Positions 32,742-41,374 of a stretch of DNA of 64,000 nucleotides are shown in pieces. This DNA is from JACCTH01 sp963761985 (lineage in GTDB: Bacteria; Actinomycetota; Acidimicrobiia; Spongiisociales; ZC4RG35). Below the pieces are notes generated by a model. The model had not been told where the DNA came from and ran no database searches. It saw only the letters and a list, made by a program, of their open reading frames with translations. The DNA lies in NCBI GenBank assembly GCA_963761985.1, contig CAVXIT010000005.1:1-64000 (forward strand), given 5' to 3'. Position 1 is the stretch's first letter, and each line of letters opens with the position of its first letter. A program made the translations under genes and the position numbers.

Positions 32742-33601
32742 GAGACGCGTTCGCTTACTACTTGATGCGTTTCGTGATTGGTGGGGTGCGGCTCCTCCCA
32801 CTCTCGGCGGCCAGAAGTTTGGGTGAGTTTGCAGGGCGGATTTGGGGGAGGTTTGCGGGCGATCGCAGGCGAATGGCACGGCGCCACATGTCCCGGGTGC
32901 TCGGTCACGATGCAAACCTCGATCGGATCACGTCGGCGGTCTTTGCCTCCTACGGTCGCTATTGGGCGGAAACCCTTTGGGTGCGGCCCGGGCGGGTCTC
33001 GGAGATCACATCACAAGTCGAGATCGTCGGGATCGAGCATATGGCGAACGCCCGTGACACCGGTCTGATCCTCGTGCTCCCTCACCTTGGCAATTGGGAA
33101 GCGGCCGCGGTGGCCGGTCCCAGGGCGGGGCTCGAAATTGCGGCGGTGGCCGAGCAGCTCCCCAATCGAAGACTCACCCAGTGGTTCGTGAAGATGAGAG
33201 AAGCATTCGAGATCACTGTGATTCCGCTTGGGAAAGGATCTCCCCGCGCCATCGAGGCGGCTATCGCTCGCAAGGCCGCCGTGGCACTGCTGGCCGATCG
33301 GGACTTGAACAGGCGCGGAATCGAGGTGGAGTTTTTTGGCGAGCGCACGACCCTCCCGGGCGGTCCCGCATTTCTCGCGCAACGTACGGGAGTGCCTGTT
33401 GTTCTGGCCGGGACGTACTTCACCCCGACCGGTTATCGCGTCGTTCTGGACGAAGTCTCGATGGAAGGGGCGACGAACGTCACCGAGAAGACGCAACGGA
33501 TTGCTTGGGCATTGGAACGGTGCATTCGCCAGGCACCCGAGCAGTGGCACCTGCTCCAACCCAACTGGCCATCGGATCGAGAGCTGGAACCCGCGACATG
33601 A
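32738..33601 (+). CDS. PIM acyltransferase (PatA-like, LpxL/HtrB family)
   Basis: The 287-aa protein is of the lipid A acyltransferase family. The catalytic HxxxxE motif is seen in LPHLGNWEAA, and later parts include LLADRDLNRRGIEVEFFG and FLAQRTGVPVV. In actinobacteria, the copy in this position acylates the mannose of phosphatidylinositol mannosides at the inner membrane. GTG 32738 overlaps the transferase stop and its own stop overlaps the pimA start. Confidence 0.88.
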   Translation: MRDAFAYYLMRFVIGGVRLLPLSAARSLGEFAGRIWGRFAGDRRRMARRHMSRVLGHDANLDRITSAVFASYGRYWAETLWVRPGRVSEITSQVEIVGIEHMANARDTGLILVLPHLGNWEAAAVAGPRAGLEIAAVAEQLPNRRLTQWFVKMREAFEITVIPLGKGSPRAIEAAIARKAAVALLADRDLNRRGIEVEFFGERTTLPGGPAFLAQRTGVPVVLAGTYFTPTGYRVVLDEVSMEGATNVTEKTQRIAWALERCIRQAPEQWHLLQPNWPSDRELEPAT

Positions 33602-34617
33602 AAGTCGGCCTGGTCTGCCCCTACGACCTGAGCCGGCATGGCGGAGTCCAGAACCAGGTCCTCGAGCTTGCCCGCCTCCTCCGCGCTAACGGTGATGAAC
33701 CCTTGTTGGTCGGACCTGGCGCCATCGACGGTGTGAACCTCGGAGAGAGTCTGGCCATCCGGGCGAACCGATCAACTGTGCCGCTTCGACTCGATCCCCA
33801 AGTCGGCAAGAGAATCGCCGCGGCAGTGGCCGAAGTCGAAGTGGTTCACCTGCACGAGCCATTCATTCCCACCGTGGGTTGGGGAGCGATCGGTCTTGAG
33901 TTGCCCCTCGTTGCCACCTTCCATGCCGACAAACCGCGTTGGGCGAAATGGCTCTACAAGGCGGTGCCGGACCGGCTCTGGCGCCGGCGCGTCTTGACCG
34001 CAGTGAGTGGCGTGGCCGCCGACCTGCCCTGGCCGTCGGTGCGAATCATCCCGATTGGAATCGACACGTCCTTCTTTCGGAGTGGCGGTCAACGGCATCG
34101 TGAGCGGGTCGTCTTCGTCGGGCGTGATGATGAGCGCAAAGGCCTTGACGTGCTACTCACCGCTTGGGAGGAGGTGCGCGCCGCGGTTCCACTTGCTGAG
34201 TTGATCGTGATCGGTTCGTCACGACAGGACCGCAACAACGTCAGGTTCGTTGGGCGAATCACCGACGAACGCAAGTCCACCTGGTTGCAGACGAGCGCAG
34301 TGTTTGTCGCTCCCAATCTGGGCGGCGAGAGTTTCGGCCTGGTGGTCGCGGAAGGAATGGCGGCTGGATGTGCGATTGTCGCCTCCGACCTCCCTGCGTT
34401 TCGGGAGGTCACCGCCGGAACTGCCCGGCTTACTCCGATCGGCGCGCCGCGTCTGCTCGCGGCCGCGCTCTTGGATTTGCTAATCAACACCGCGCAGGCT
34501 GATGCCATGGGAAAGCGCTCTCGCGAGCGAGTCAAGGTTTTCGATTGGACCTCCGTCTTTCCGCTCTACCAAAGCGCCTATCGCGACGCGATCGCAACGT
34601 TCAATTCGGATCGCTAG
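33598..34617 (+). CDS. pimA: Phosphatidylinositol alpha-mannosyltransferase PimA-like
   Basis: A GT4-family glycosyltransferase that would transfer mannose from GDP-mannose to phosphatidylinositol, the first PIM step. KVGLVCPYDLSRHGGVQNQV is the N-terminal acceptor side. The E-x7-E donor motif is ESFGLVVAE in PNLGGESFGLVVAEGMAAGC. ATG 33598 overlaps the acyltransferase stop and gives 339 aa, shorter than mycobacterial PimA by a few dozen residues. The operon context (CDP-alcohol transferase, acyltransferase) supports the assignment. Confidence 0.9.
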   Translation: MKVGLVCPYDLSRHGGVQNQVLELARLLRANGDEPLLVGPGAIDGVNLGESLAIRANRSTVPLRLDPQVGKRIAAAVAEVEVVHLHEPFIPTVGWGAIGLELPLVATFHADKPRWAKWLYKAVPDRLWRRRVLTAVSGVAADLPWPSVRIIPIGIDTSFFRSGGQRHRERVVFVGRDDERKGLDVLLTAWEEVRAAVPLAELIVIGSSRQDRNNVRFVGRITDERKSTWLQTSAVFVAPNLGGESFGLVVAEGMAAGCAIVASDLPAFREVTAGTARLTPIGAPRLLAAALLDLLINTAQADAMGKRSRERVKVFDWTSVFPLYQSAYRDAIATFNSDR

Positions 34618-34694
34618 CCCATTTGCACAAGTAAACGCCCGGTAGCATTGCGGCAACGCCCCCAATAGATCAATTTGTAAATAGGAGATGTGAC

Positions 34695-35576
34695 GTGGAA
34701 AAGGGCACCAACAGAGTCAAACGAGGCCTGGCGGAGATGCTCAAGGGTGGGGTGATCATGGATGTGGTCACGGCGGAGCAAGCCAAGATTGCCGAGGAAG
34801 CTGGCGCAGTCGCGGTGATGGCGCTCGAGCGAGTGCCGTCGGATATCCGCAAGATGGGTGGGGTTGCCCGCATGGCCGATCCCACCAAGATCGACGAGAT
34901 CCAGGCTGCGGTAACGATCCCGGTCATGGCCAAGTGCCGGATCGGTCACTTCGCCGAAGCGCGAGTTCTGCAGGCGCTAAACGTCGACTACATCGACGAA
35001 TCCGAAGTGCTCACTCCCGCGGACAACGAGCACCACATCGACAAATGGGACTTCACTACGCCGTTTGTCTGTGGAGCTCGAAATCTGGGCGAGGCTCTGC
35101 GCCGGATTGGCGAAGGCGCGGCCATGATCCGAACCAAGGGGGAAGCCGGCACCGGCAACGTGGTGGAAGCCGTCACCCACATGCGAACCGTTACGAACGA
35201 TTTGAGACGCCTCAGCCAGCTCGGCCCGGAGCAGTTGATGGCCTTCTCCCGGGACCTGGGCGCACCTTTTGATCTGGTGCAGGAGATCCATGAGACAGGG
35301 AAACTTCCGGTGGTCAACTTCGCAGCCGGAGGAATCGCCACCCCGGCCGACGCCGCTTTGATGATGGCTCTCGGAGTTGACGGGGTCTTTGTCGGCTCGG
35401 GGATCTTCAAGAGCTCCGATCCGCCTGCGATGGCAAGAGCGATTGTCGAGGCGACGACTTTCTGGGCCGACCCCGAGGTCGTGGCCAAGGTCTCACGAGG
35501 CCTCGGCGAGGCAATGCCTGGAATCGAGATCGACAAAATCCCGGCCAACGAGAAGCTGGCGGAGCGGGGCTGGTGA
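34695..35576 (+). CDS. pdxS: Pyridoxal 5'-phosphate synthase, PdxS subunit
   Basis: PdxS makes PLP from ribose 5-phosphate, glyceraldehyde 3-phosphate and ammonia supplied by PdxT. The TIM-barrel signature is MLKGGVIMDVVTAEQAKIAE at the start. The active-site Lys residues lie in MALERVPSD-adjacent and VMAKCRIGH regions, and NFAAGGIATPADAALMMALG forms the phosphate site. GTG 34695 has AGGAGA 6 bases upstream. The length of 293 aa is normal. It forms an operon with pdxT 4 bases downstream. Confidence 0.97.
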   Translation: MEKGTNRVKRGLAEMLKGGVIMDVVTAEQAKIAEEAGAVAVMALERVPSDIRKMGGVARMADPTKIDEIQAAVTIPVMAKCRIGHFAEARVLQALNVDYIDESEVLTPADNEHHIDKWDFTTPFVCGARNLGEALRRIGEGAAMIRTKGEAGTGNVVEAVTHMRTVTNDLRRLSQLGPEQLMAFSRDLGAPFDLVQEIHETGKLPVVNFAAGGIATPADAALMMALGVDGVFVGSGIFKSSDPPAMARAIVEATTFWADPEVVAKVSRGLGEAMPGIEIDKIPANEKLAERGW

Positions 35577-35580
35577 GCCA

Positions 35581-36162
35581 ATGTCGAGGGGCCAGAGTCC
35601 CCGAGTTGGAGTACTAGCGCTCCAAGGCGACTTTCGCGAACACGTCGCCAGTTTGCGGGCCGTCGGCGCGGAAGCCGTAGAGGTGAGAGCGCCCTCCGAC
35701 CTCGATTCGGTGGCCGCGCTCATCATCCCGGGAGGAGAGTCGACGACGATCGGAAAGCTGGCTACTCGCTTCGGGCTGATCGACCCATTGGTTAAGCGGA
35801 TCGACGCCGGCATGCCCACCTGGGGCACGTGTGCGGGAATGATCTTCCTTGCCCGGGAAGTGAACGGTCCGGAGCAACCGCTGCTCAAGGCACTCGATGT
35901 CGTGGTGGAACGCAACGCCTTTGGAAGGCAGAACGACTCATTCGAAACCGATCTCGAGATCGATGGGTTGGCAGAGCCATTCCGGGCGGTGTTCATCAGA
36001 GCGCCATGGGTGGTCAAGGTGGGAGATCGCGTTGACGTCCTTGCCTCGGTGGAGGGGCATCCGGTAATGGTTCAGGACCGTCACATCATGGCCACGTCCT
36101 TTCATCCGGAATTAACTGGCGACGTTCGCCTCCATCAGCGGCTGGTCGACCTAGTTGAATAG
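35581..36162 (+). CDS. pdxT: Pyridoxal 5'-phosphate synthase glutaminase subunit PdxT
   Basis: PdxT hydrolyses glutamine and channels ammonia to PdxS. It is a class I glutamine amidotransferase with VGVLALQGDFREHV at the start, the IIPGGEST loop, the nucleophile Cys in GTCAGM and the His-Glu pair in SFHPELTGD. ATG 35581 gives 193 aa, as expected. The longer frame upstream belongs to the pdxS region in another phase. Confidence 0.96.
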   Translation: MSRGQSPRVGVLALQGDFREHVASLRAVGAEAVEVRAPSDLDSVAALIIPGGESTTIGKLATRFGLIDPLVKRIDAGMPTWGTCAGMIFLAREVNGPEQPLLKALDVVVERNAFGRQNDSFETDLEIDGLAEPFRAVFIRAPWVVKVGDRVDVLASVEGHPVMVQDRHIMATSFHPELTGDVRLHQRLVDLVE

Positions 36163-36168
36163 CTGACG

Positions 36169-36909
36169 ATGTCCGGGCATTCGAAGTGGGCGACAATCAA
36201 ACGCAAGAAGGCTGCGAATGACTCGCGCCGGGGCAAGCTCTTCGCCAAGCTGATCCGGGGTGTCGAGATTGCTGCACGAAGTGGGGGAGGCGACCTCGCG
36301 GGGAACGCGACCCTGGCCGCAGCCGTCGCCAAAGCGCGAGCCAGTGCTGTTCCAATGGACAATATCGAACGCGCCATCGCTCGCGCCACAGGCAGTTCCG
36401 ACACGACCAACTATGAGGAGATCTGGTACGAGGGATACGCCCCGGGAGGTGTTGCTCTCATGGTCCAGGTGCTGACCGACAATCGCAATCGTGCGGCTTC
36501 CGATGTCCGAGCCGCGTTCTCTCGTAACAACGGAAACCTGGGTGAGCCGGGCTCGGTCGCCTATATGTTTGAGCGCAAGGGGTATATCGAGGTCGAAGGG
36601 ACCGAAGAAGAGGTGCTGCTGCCGGCGCTCGATGCCGGCGCCGAAGATGTTCGGCCTGGCGAGGAAATAGTCGAGATCATCACTGGGCCCACCGAACTGG
36701 TTGCGGTCCAACGGACGCTCGAAGGCGGCGGGCTCAAAGTGATAGCGGCCGAATTGACTCAGGAACCGCGCACCACTGTGGCCGTTGACGGCTCAACCGC
36801 AACAAAGGTGATGCGGCTGGTCGATGCCCTTGAAGACCTCGACGATGTGCAAATGGTGTACGGCAACTACGAGATCTCCGACGAGGTGCTTGCCTCTCTC
36901 GCCGACTGA
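36169..36909 (+). CDS. YebC/PmpR-family protein
   Basis: This 246-aa protein opens with MSGHSKWATIKRKKAANDSR, the hallmark of the YebC/TACO1 family. The middle has GGDLAGNATLAAAVAKARA and YEGYAPGGVALMVQVLTDN. Family members act as DNA-binding regulators (PmpR) or translation factors for proline-rich stretches. The short YebC branch just upstream of ruvC is standard in many bacteria. It begins 6 bases after pdxT. Confidence 0.95.
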   Translation: MSGHSKWATIKRKKAANDSRRGKLFAKLIRGVEIAARSGGGDLAGNATLAAAVAKARASAVPMDNIERAIARATGSSDTTNYEEIWYEGYAPGGVALMVQVLTDNRNRAASDVRAAFSRNNGNLGEPGSVAYMFERKGYIEVEGTEEEVLLPALDAGAEDVRPGEEIVEIITGPTELVAVQRTLEGGGLKVIAAELTQEPRTTVAVDGSTATKVMRLVDALEDLDDVQMVYGNYEISDEVLASLAD

Positions 36910-36925
36910 CTACCGTGACGTACAC

Positions 36926-37408
36926 ATGTTCGTCCTCGGCATCGATCCCGGATTGACCACCACCGGGTACGGGCTGGTTCGCCGCTCGCATGACCTGGTG
37001 GCGATTGCGGCCGGGGTCATCCGCACGGATCCCGATGCGCCCTCTACCGAAAGGCTCCTCGAGATTCACCGTCGCCTCGCCGAGATCCTCGTCGAGCACC
37101 GCCCCCAAGCCGTGGCGATCGAGCAGGTGTTCACCAACCGGAACCTGCAGACGGCAGTCTCCGTTGGTCGAGCCGCTGGTGTTGCCATCCTGGCCGCGGC
37201 CCAACAGGACCTGGATGTCTTTGAATACCCTCCGACCGTGATCAAAGCGGCCGTGACCGGTGACGGCGCAGCAGACAAGCGGATGGTGTCGACCATGGTC
37301 GGCCGGCGCCTCGGCATCGCGCCACCGACACCCGCCGACGCGGCCGATGCCCTGGCGGTGGCGATCTGTCATCTGCAGTCGCTGCGTGTGGCAGGAGCCG
37401 GAACGTGA
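36926..37408 (+). CDS. ruvC: Crossover junction endodeoxyribonuclease RuvC
   Basis: RuvC cuts Holliday junctions bound by RuvAB. The catalytic acid starts the protein (VLGIDPGLTTTGYG), with further acids in AIEQVFTNRN and ADAADALAVAICH at the C-terminus. ATG 36926 is chosen because the family begins directly at this motif. It gives 160 aa. GTGA overlap with ruvA shows coupling. Confidence 0.96.
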   Translation: MFVLGIDPGLTTTGYGLVRRSHDLVAIAAGVIRTDPDAPSTERLLEIHRRLAEILVEHRPQAVAIEQVFTNRNLQTAVSVGRAAGVAILAAAQQDLDVFEYPPTVIKAAVTGDGAADKRMVSTMVGRRLGIAPPTPADAADALAVAICHLQSLRVAGAGT

Positions 37409-37977
37409 TCGGGCGACTGCGGGGAACCCTGGTGGCGCGTTCGGATCAGACCGTTACGCTCGACGTCGCTGGGGTCGGATACGAGGTGTTCACGACTCCG
37501 CGCACCCAGGCCCAGCTACCGGGGATTGGCGAGGACCTTGTCATCCACACTCACCTCAACGTCCGCGAGGACACGCTCACTCTTTACGGATTTGTCTCCG
37601 AAGCGGAGCGAAATTTGTTTCGAGTTTTGATCACAGCGTCGGGCGTGGGACCCAAAGTCGGGCTGGCGATTCTTGGTTCGCTGAACGTGACCGAGGTGCG
37701 GAGGGCGATCGCCACCGAGGATGTCGATGCCTTGACCGTCGTCCCCGGGGTTGGGAAACGCTCGGCGCAAAAGATGGTTCTCGAGCTCAAGCCAAAGTTG
37801 GACGAGCAGGAAGCCGACATCATCGGAGCCGAGGGCGGCTCCGCCCAACTCAGACAAGCCCTCGAAGGTCTGGGCTACACCCCGGGCGAGGTAAGAGAAG
37901 CTGTGGTTGCGACCGATTCCGATCTGCCGGTGGCAGAGCAGATCCGGGCCGCACTTCAGCTGCTGGGTCGGCCATGA
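37405..37977 (+). CDS. ruvA: Holliday junction branch migration protein RuvA
   Basis: RuvA binds Holliday junctions as a tetramer and loads RuvB. Visible are the N-terminal OB fold (IGRLRGTLVARSDQTVTLDV), two helix-hairpin-helix motifs (ASGVGPKVGLAIL and VPGVGKRSAQKMVLEL) and a C-terminal RuvB-interacting domain (ALEGLGYTPGEVREAV). The length of 190 aa is typical. It overlaps ruvC and ruvB by 4 bases each. Confidence 0.96.
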   Translation: MIGRLRGTLVARSDQTVTLDVAGVGYEVFTTPRTQAQLPGIGEDLVIHTHLNVREDTLTLYGFVSEAERNLFRVLITASGVGPKVGLAILGSLNVTEVRRAIATEDVDALTVVPGVGKRSAQKMVLELKPKLDEQEADIIGAEGGSAQLRQALEGLGYTPGEVREAVVATDSDLPVAEQIRAALQLLGRP

Positions 37978-38978
37978 GAGAAGACTCGCTCCTCAACCCG
38001 ACGCTCAACGAGGAGGATCTACATCTCCGACCGCGCCGGCTCGAAGACTTCGTAGGGCAACAGGCGGTCAAGGAACGTTTGGAGATCGCGATCGAGGCTG
38101 CCCGGACCCAATCGCGCCCGCTCGATCATGTGCTCCTCTCAGGACCGCCCGGACTCGGCAAGACAACCCTGGCCAGCATCATTGCGGCCGAGTCGGGGGC
38201 CGGGATTCGCATTACTTCGGGCGCGGCCCTCGAACGTCCGGGCGACCTGGCCGCGATTCTGTCCAACCTCGAGCCGGGCTCGGTCTTCTTTATTGATGAG
38301 ATTCATCGCCTGCCCCGGGCGGTCGAAGAAGTGCTCTATCCAGCGATGGAAGACTTCCAGCTTGACATCGTGCTCGGCAAAGGGCCTGCCGCACAATCGA
38401 TCCGCCTCGACTTGCCCCATTTCACCCTGGTTGGAGCGACCACGCGCAAAGGGAAGGTGACTGCGCCACTGCGAGATCGGTTCGGCATAGAGGATCGTCT
38501 CGATTACTACACGGACGACGAACTCGCCACGATCGTCACCCGCTCGGCGAGGATCCTGGACGTGCACATCGATGTCGAAGCCGCCAAGGTCATCGCCACT
38601 CGCAGTCGCGGCACCCCCCGGATCGCCAATCGGTTGCTGGCCCGGGTGCGTGACTTCGCGGTGGCTCGCGCAGACGGTTTGGTCGACGTCGAAACCACCG
38701 ATCGGGCTCTGCACACTTACGAAGTGGACGATTTGGGTCTCGACAAGCTTGATCGGGCGATTCTCGAGTCGATTGTGCACAAGTTTGGTGGAGGCCCGGT
38801 GGGTCTGACGACGCTGGCAATTGCGGTGGGTGAGGAACCCGAGACAGTCGAGGATGCCTACGAGCCTTTCCTCCTCCAGATCGGGCTCTTGCAGCGCACC
38901 GCCCGTGGGCGCATGGCCACTGACCTTGCCTATCGCCATCTCGGGGTCGAGAACCCCGGGCACCCGCGCCTTCTCTAG
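37974..38978 (+). CDS. ruvB: Holliday junction DNA helicase RuvB
   Basis: RuvB is the AAA+ motor of branch migration. It shows LRPRRLEDFVGQQAVKERL, Walker A GPPGLGKTT, Walker B FFIDEIHRL, sensor 1 LVGATTRKG and the winged-helix C-terminus (GGGPVGLTTLAIAVGEE). ATG 37974 overlaps the ruvA stop and gives 334 aa. A longer upstream frame is a shadow of ruvA. Confidence 0.97.
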   Translation: MREDSLLNPTLNEEDLHLRPRRLEDFVGQQAVKERLEIAIEAARTQSRPLDHVLLSGPPGLGKTTLASIIAAESGAGIRITSGAALERPGDLAAILSNLEPGSVFFIDEIHRLPRAVEEVLYPAMEDFQLDIVLGKGPAAQSIRLDLPHFTLVGATTRKGKVTAPLRDRFGIEDRLDYYTDDELATIVTRSARILDVHIDVEAAKVIATRSRGTPRIANRLLARVRDFAVARADGLVDVETTDRALHTYEVDDLGLDKLDRAILESIVHKFGGGPVGLTTLAIAVGEEPETVEDAYEPFLLQIGLLQRTARGRMATDLAYRHLGVENPGHPRLL

Positions 38979-38984
38979 CGACCT

Positions 38985-39971
38985 GTGCTGACGTCGGAGT
39001 TTGACTACTCCCTGCCGGTTGATCGGATCGCGCAGGTGCCGATTGAGCCGCGCGATTCGTCCCGCCTGCTTGACACCAGAGACATGAGCGACCATCACTT
39101 CGTCGATCTGCCCGAACTACTCGAGCCGGGTGACCTGGTGGTGGTGAACCGGACGCGCGTCCGGGCCGCGCGGCTTCGAGGCCACAAGGTGTCCAGCGGG
39201 GGATCGGTCGAGGCGCTTTTGCTTGGGCCGGTATTGGGAACGCAATGGAACGTCGCGCTCAAGCCTGCCCGGCGGCTCAAGCAGGGTGACGAGTTGGACT
39301 TCGGACCGATCACGGCCACGATCGTTGAGGCACCGATACGGGGTGTCGGCTTACTCGAGTTGCAGGCCGACGGCGATCTCGAAGCGGCAATCGCTGAGGT
39401 CGGCCAAGTGCCCCTTCCTCCCTACATCAAAGCCGAACTCGACGATCCCGAGCGCTATCAAACGATCTTCGCTGAGCGAGTTGGTTCAGCGGCCGCACCG
39501 ACGGCGGCTCTTCATTTCACGGCAAGGGTGCTCGACAGACTCGACCAGAAAGGGATCGAGGTCGCCGAGCTGGAGTTGCGGATCGGTCTCGACACATTTC
39601 GGCCGATTGACACCGACACCATCGAGCAACACACCATTCATTCCGAGGAGTTCGTTGTGCCGGACGCGACTCGAGCAAAGATCAAGAACTGTCGAGGGCG
39701 CGTCGTTGCAGTCGGAACGACCGTTGTGCGTGCGTTGGAAAGCAAGACGGACACGGGCAGCACCGACCTCTTCATCACGCCCGGATTCCGCTTTCGAAAC
39801 GTTGACCTCCTGATCACCAACTTTCACCTGCCGCGGACCACGCTGCTCGTCATGCTGGCCGCCTTCATGGGAGAGAGCTGGCGGAAGGCTTACGAAGCGG
39901 CTCTCGACCGCGATTACCGCTTCGCCTCCTTTGGCGACGCGATGCTGGCGGAGCGCGAGATGTCCCCCTAG
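38985..39971 (+). CDS. queA: S-adenosylmethionine:tRNA ribosyltransferase-isomerase QueA
   Basis: QueA transfers the ribosyl part of SAM to preQ1 in tRNA, making epoxyqueuosine. Conserved parts are FDYSLPVDRIAQVPIEPRD, RLL, the GRVVAVGTTVVRALES motif and TNFHLPRTTLLVMLAAF. GTG 38985 starts 6 bases after ruvB and gives 328 aa. In many genomes queA is followed directly by tgt, its pathway partner; here tgt lies 15.7 kb away, beyond the catabolic cluster. Confidence 0.95.
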   Translation: MLTSEFDYSLPVDRIAQVPIEPRDSSRLLDTRDMSDHHFVDLPELLEPGDLVVVNRTRVRAARLRGHKVSSGGSVEALLLGPVLGTQWNVALKPARRLKQGDELDFGPITATIVEAPIRGVGLLELQADGDLEAAIAEVGQVPLPPYIKAELDDPERYQTIFAERVGSAAAPTAALHFTARVLDRLDQKGIEVAELELRIGLDTFRPIDTDTIEQHTIHSEEFVVPDATRAKIKNCRGRVVAVGTTVVRALESKTDTGSTDLFITPGFRFRNVDLLITNFHLPRTTLLVMLAAFMGESWRKAYEAALDRDYRFASFGDAMLAEREMSP

Positions 39972-40603
39972 CTCAATTGATCGGATGCCTCGCGCCCGAC
40001 GACGAACCAGATCGCCTGCACCGGAACCTCCCCCCGGTTGAACAACCGATGTGGAGTGGTGGAGTCGAACGCGATCGAGTCGCCCGGTTCGAGCTTGTAC
40101 TCCTGAAAAGCAATCTGGACCCCAAGCGTCCCCGAGATGATGTAGCCGTATTCACGTCCGTGATGACGCATGAGCGACTGCTCGGGTGTTGACGAGCCCC
40201 CCACCTCATAGGTGGCAAAAAGAAAGTCCACGCCGTCCTCGGTGGTGGAGGTCAATTCTTCCCAACGCACGCCCGAGGCGAGTTCGACCGCCGCACGATC
40301 TTCGGGATGCACGAGCGGCCCAACCTGTCGACTCGGAGCATCGGCCGGTGACTTGTTTGCGTACTCATCACCGCGAATGAGGCGGTCGAGAGACAGATTC
40401 AGTTCGGTCACGATCGAGTAAAGGGTGCCTACCGAAGGCTTGGACATTCCGCTCTCGAGCTGGGAGATGAGACTCGCCGAGAGGCCGAGGCGGCGAGCGA
40501 GCTCGCGCTGACTCAAGCCGGCTTTGACCCTCTCCTCGCGCAACCGATCGCCGATGCCATCGAGAGCCCCGTTGAGCACTTCGGTTCGTTGCGAATCGGT
40601 CAC
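39968..40603 (-). CDS. XRE-family regulator with C-terminal cupin
   Basis: The 211-aa regulator has an N-terminal helix-turn-helix (LREERVKAGLSQRELARRLG and LSASLISQLESGMSKPSVGT) and a C-terminal cupin_2 ligand domain (HHGREYGYIISGTLGVQI, GDSIAFDSTTPHRLFNRG). Relatives such as PuuR and SutR sense small metabolites. GTG 40603 overlaps the stop of the dehydrogenase gene upstream, so both form one operon facing away from the catabolic genes. It is the obvious candidate for control of that cluster. Its stop overlaps that of queA. Confidence 0.9.
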   Translation of the reverse strand: MTDSQRTEVLNGALDGIGDRLREERVKAGLSQRELARRLGLSASLISQLESGMSKPSVGTLYSIVTELNLSLDRLIRGDEYANKSPADAPSRQVGPLVHPEDRAAVELASGVRWEELTSTTEDGVDFLFATYEVGGSSTPEQSLMRHHGREYGYIISGTLGVQIAFQEYKLEPGDSIAFDSTTPHRLFNRGEVPVQAIWFVVGREASDQLS

Positions 40604-41289
40604 ATCAACATCCAACCGCCGTCAACGTAGAGATTCACCCCGTTGATGGCGCGGTTCTCCAAGAGGAACACCGCGGCATCGACCACATCGTCCATCGTCG
40701 TGAGACGGCCGGTCGGGGTGCGGGCCAGAACGGCCTCCAGCGGCTTGTTGCTCCAGAAGGGGCTGTCGCCGACGATCCCGGGGTGTAACGCGTTGAACCG
40801 AATTGGAGCGAGCTCGATGGCCAAAGTACGGATCAGGCTCGAAATCCCGCCGTTGACCGTCGTGACCGTGGTCGATCCCGGATATGGCCGATCCTTGGCG
40901 CGTCCTCCGAACAACAACACCGAGCTCTCTGGAGTCAGCTTCGGAAGAAGGGCGTGGATCGTCGCCGTGTAGCCCACCAATTTCATGGTCGTGAGATAGG
41001 TGGCGGCAGCAATGTCGTACTGCTTGACCGGGTTGTTGTCGCGAGCGATGGCGGCCAGCACCAGGCGTGATACCGGTCCGACGTCGGCCAAAGCCGGACC
41101 GATCGATTCGGGTTCGGCGAGGTCGAACGCAACTCCCAATGCTTTGCCGCCCAGGCCCGTGGCCGCTTCGTCGGCTCGAGACTGATCCCGGCCGGTGACG
41201 ATGACCGGCGAGCCCACGTCGAGGTAGTGACGTGCAACCTCAAGACCCAGACCAGCCGTTCCACCCACGATCACCGCAGTTCCGTCCAC
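40600..41289 (-). CDS. Short-chain dehydrogenase/reductase-family protein, catalytic Tyr/Lys not evident
   Basis: The 229-aa protein has an SDR Rossmann fold with AVIVGGTAGLGLEVARHYLD and an NALHPGIVGD segment. The usual catalytic Tyr-x3-Lys is not evident: the matching stretch reads TTVTTVNGGISSLIRTLAIE. It ends in the family-typical NGVNLYVDGGWML. It may bind NAD(P) with altered catalysis or none. GTG 41289 follows AAGGAA by 7-8 bases. It is divergent from the lhgO-like gene and coupled to the XRE-cupin regulator. Confidence 0.82.
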   Translation of the reverse strand: MDGTAVIVGGTAGLGLEVARHYLDVGSPVIVTGRDQSRADEAATGLGGKALGVAFDLAEPESIGPALADVGPVSRLVLAAIARDNNPVKQYDIAAATYLTTMKLVGYTATIHALLPKLTPESSVLLFGGRAKDRPYPGSTTVTTVNGGISSLIRTLAIELAPIRFNALHPGIVGDSPFWSNKPLEAVLARTPTGRLTTMDDVVDAAVFLLENRAINGVNLYVDGGWMLM

Positions 41290-41339
41290 TAGAGGTTTCC
41301 TTCTGGCTGGCTCATCTGGGTAACGAGGATATACGCTTC

Positions 41340-41362
41340 CACTGCGCGTGTGCAGTGTCACT
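41340..41362. promoter_or_regulatory. Candidate operator in the divergent control region
   Basis: The palindrome CACTGC-N6-GCAGTG (41340-41357) overlaps AGTGTCACT (41354-41362). The 85-bp gap between divergent genes makes it a plausible site for the XRE-cupin regulator. AGTGTCACT recurs at 42591-42599 before the next gene. Confidence 0.45.
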
Positions 41363-41374
41363 TAGCGCGAATCG

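Noticed and set aside
37260..37973. A long upstream extension of the ruvB frame
   Set aside because: It lies entirely over ruvC and ruvA in another phase; ATG 37974 with an ATGA overlap gives the normal RuvB length.
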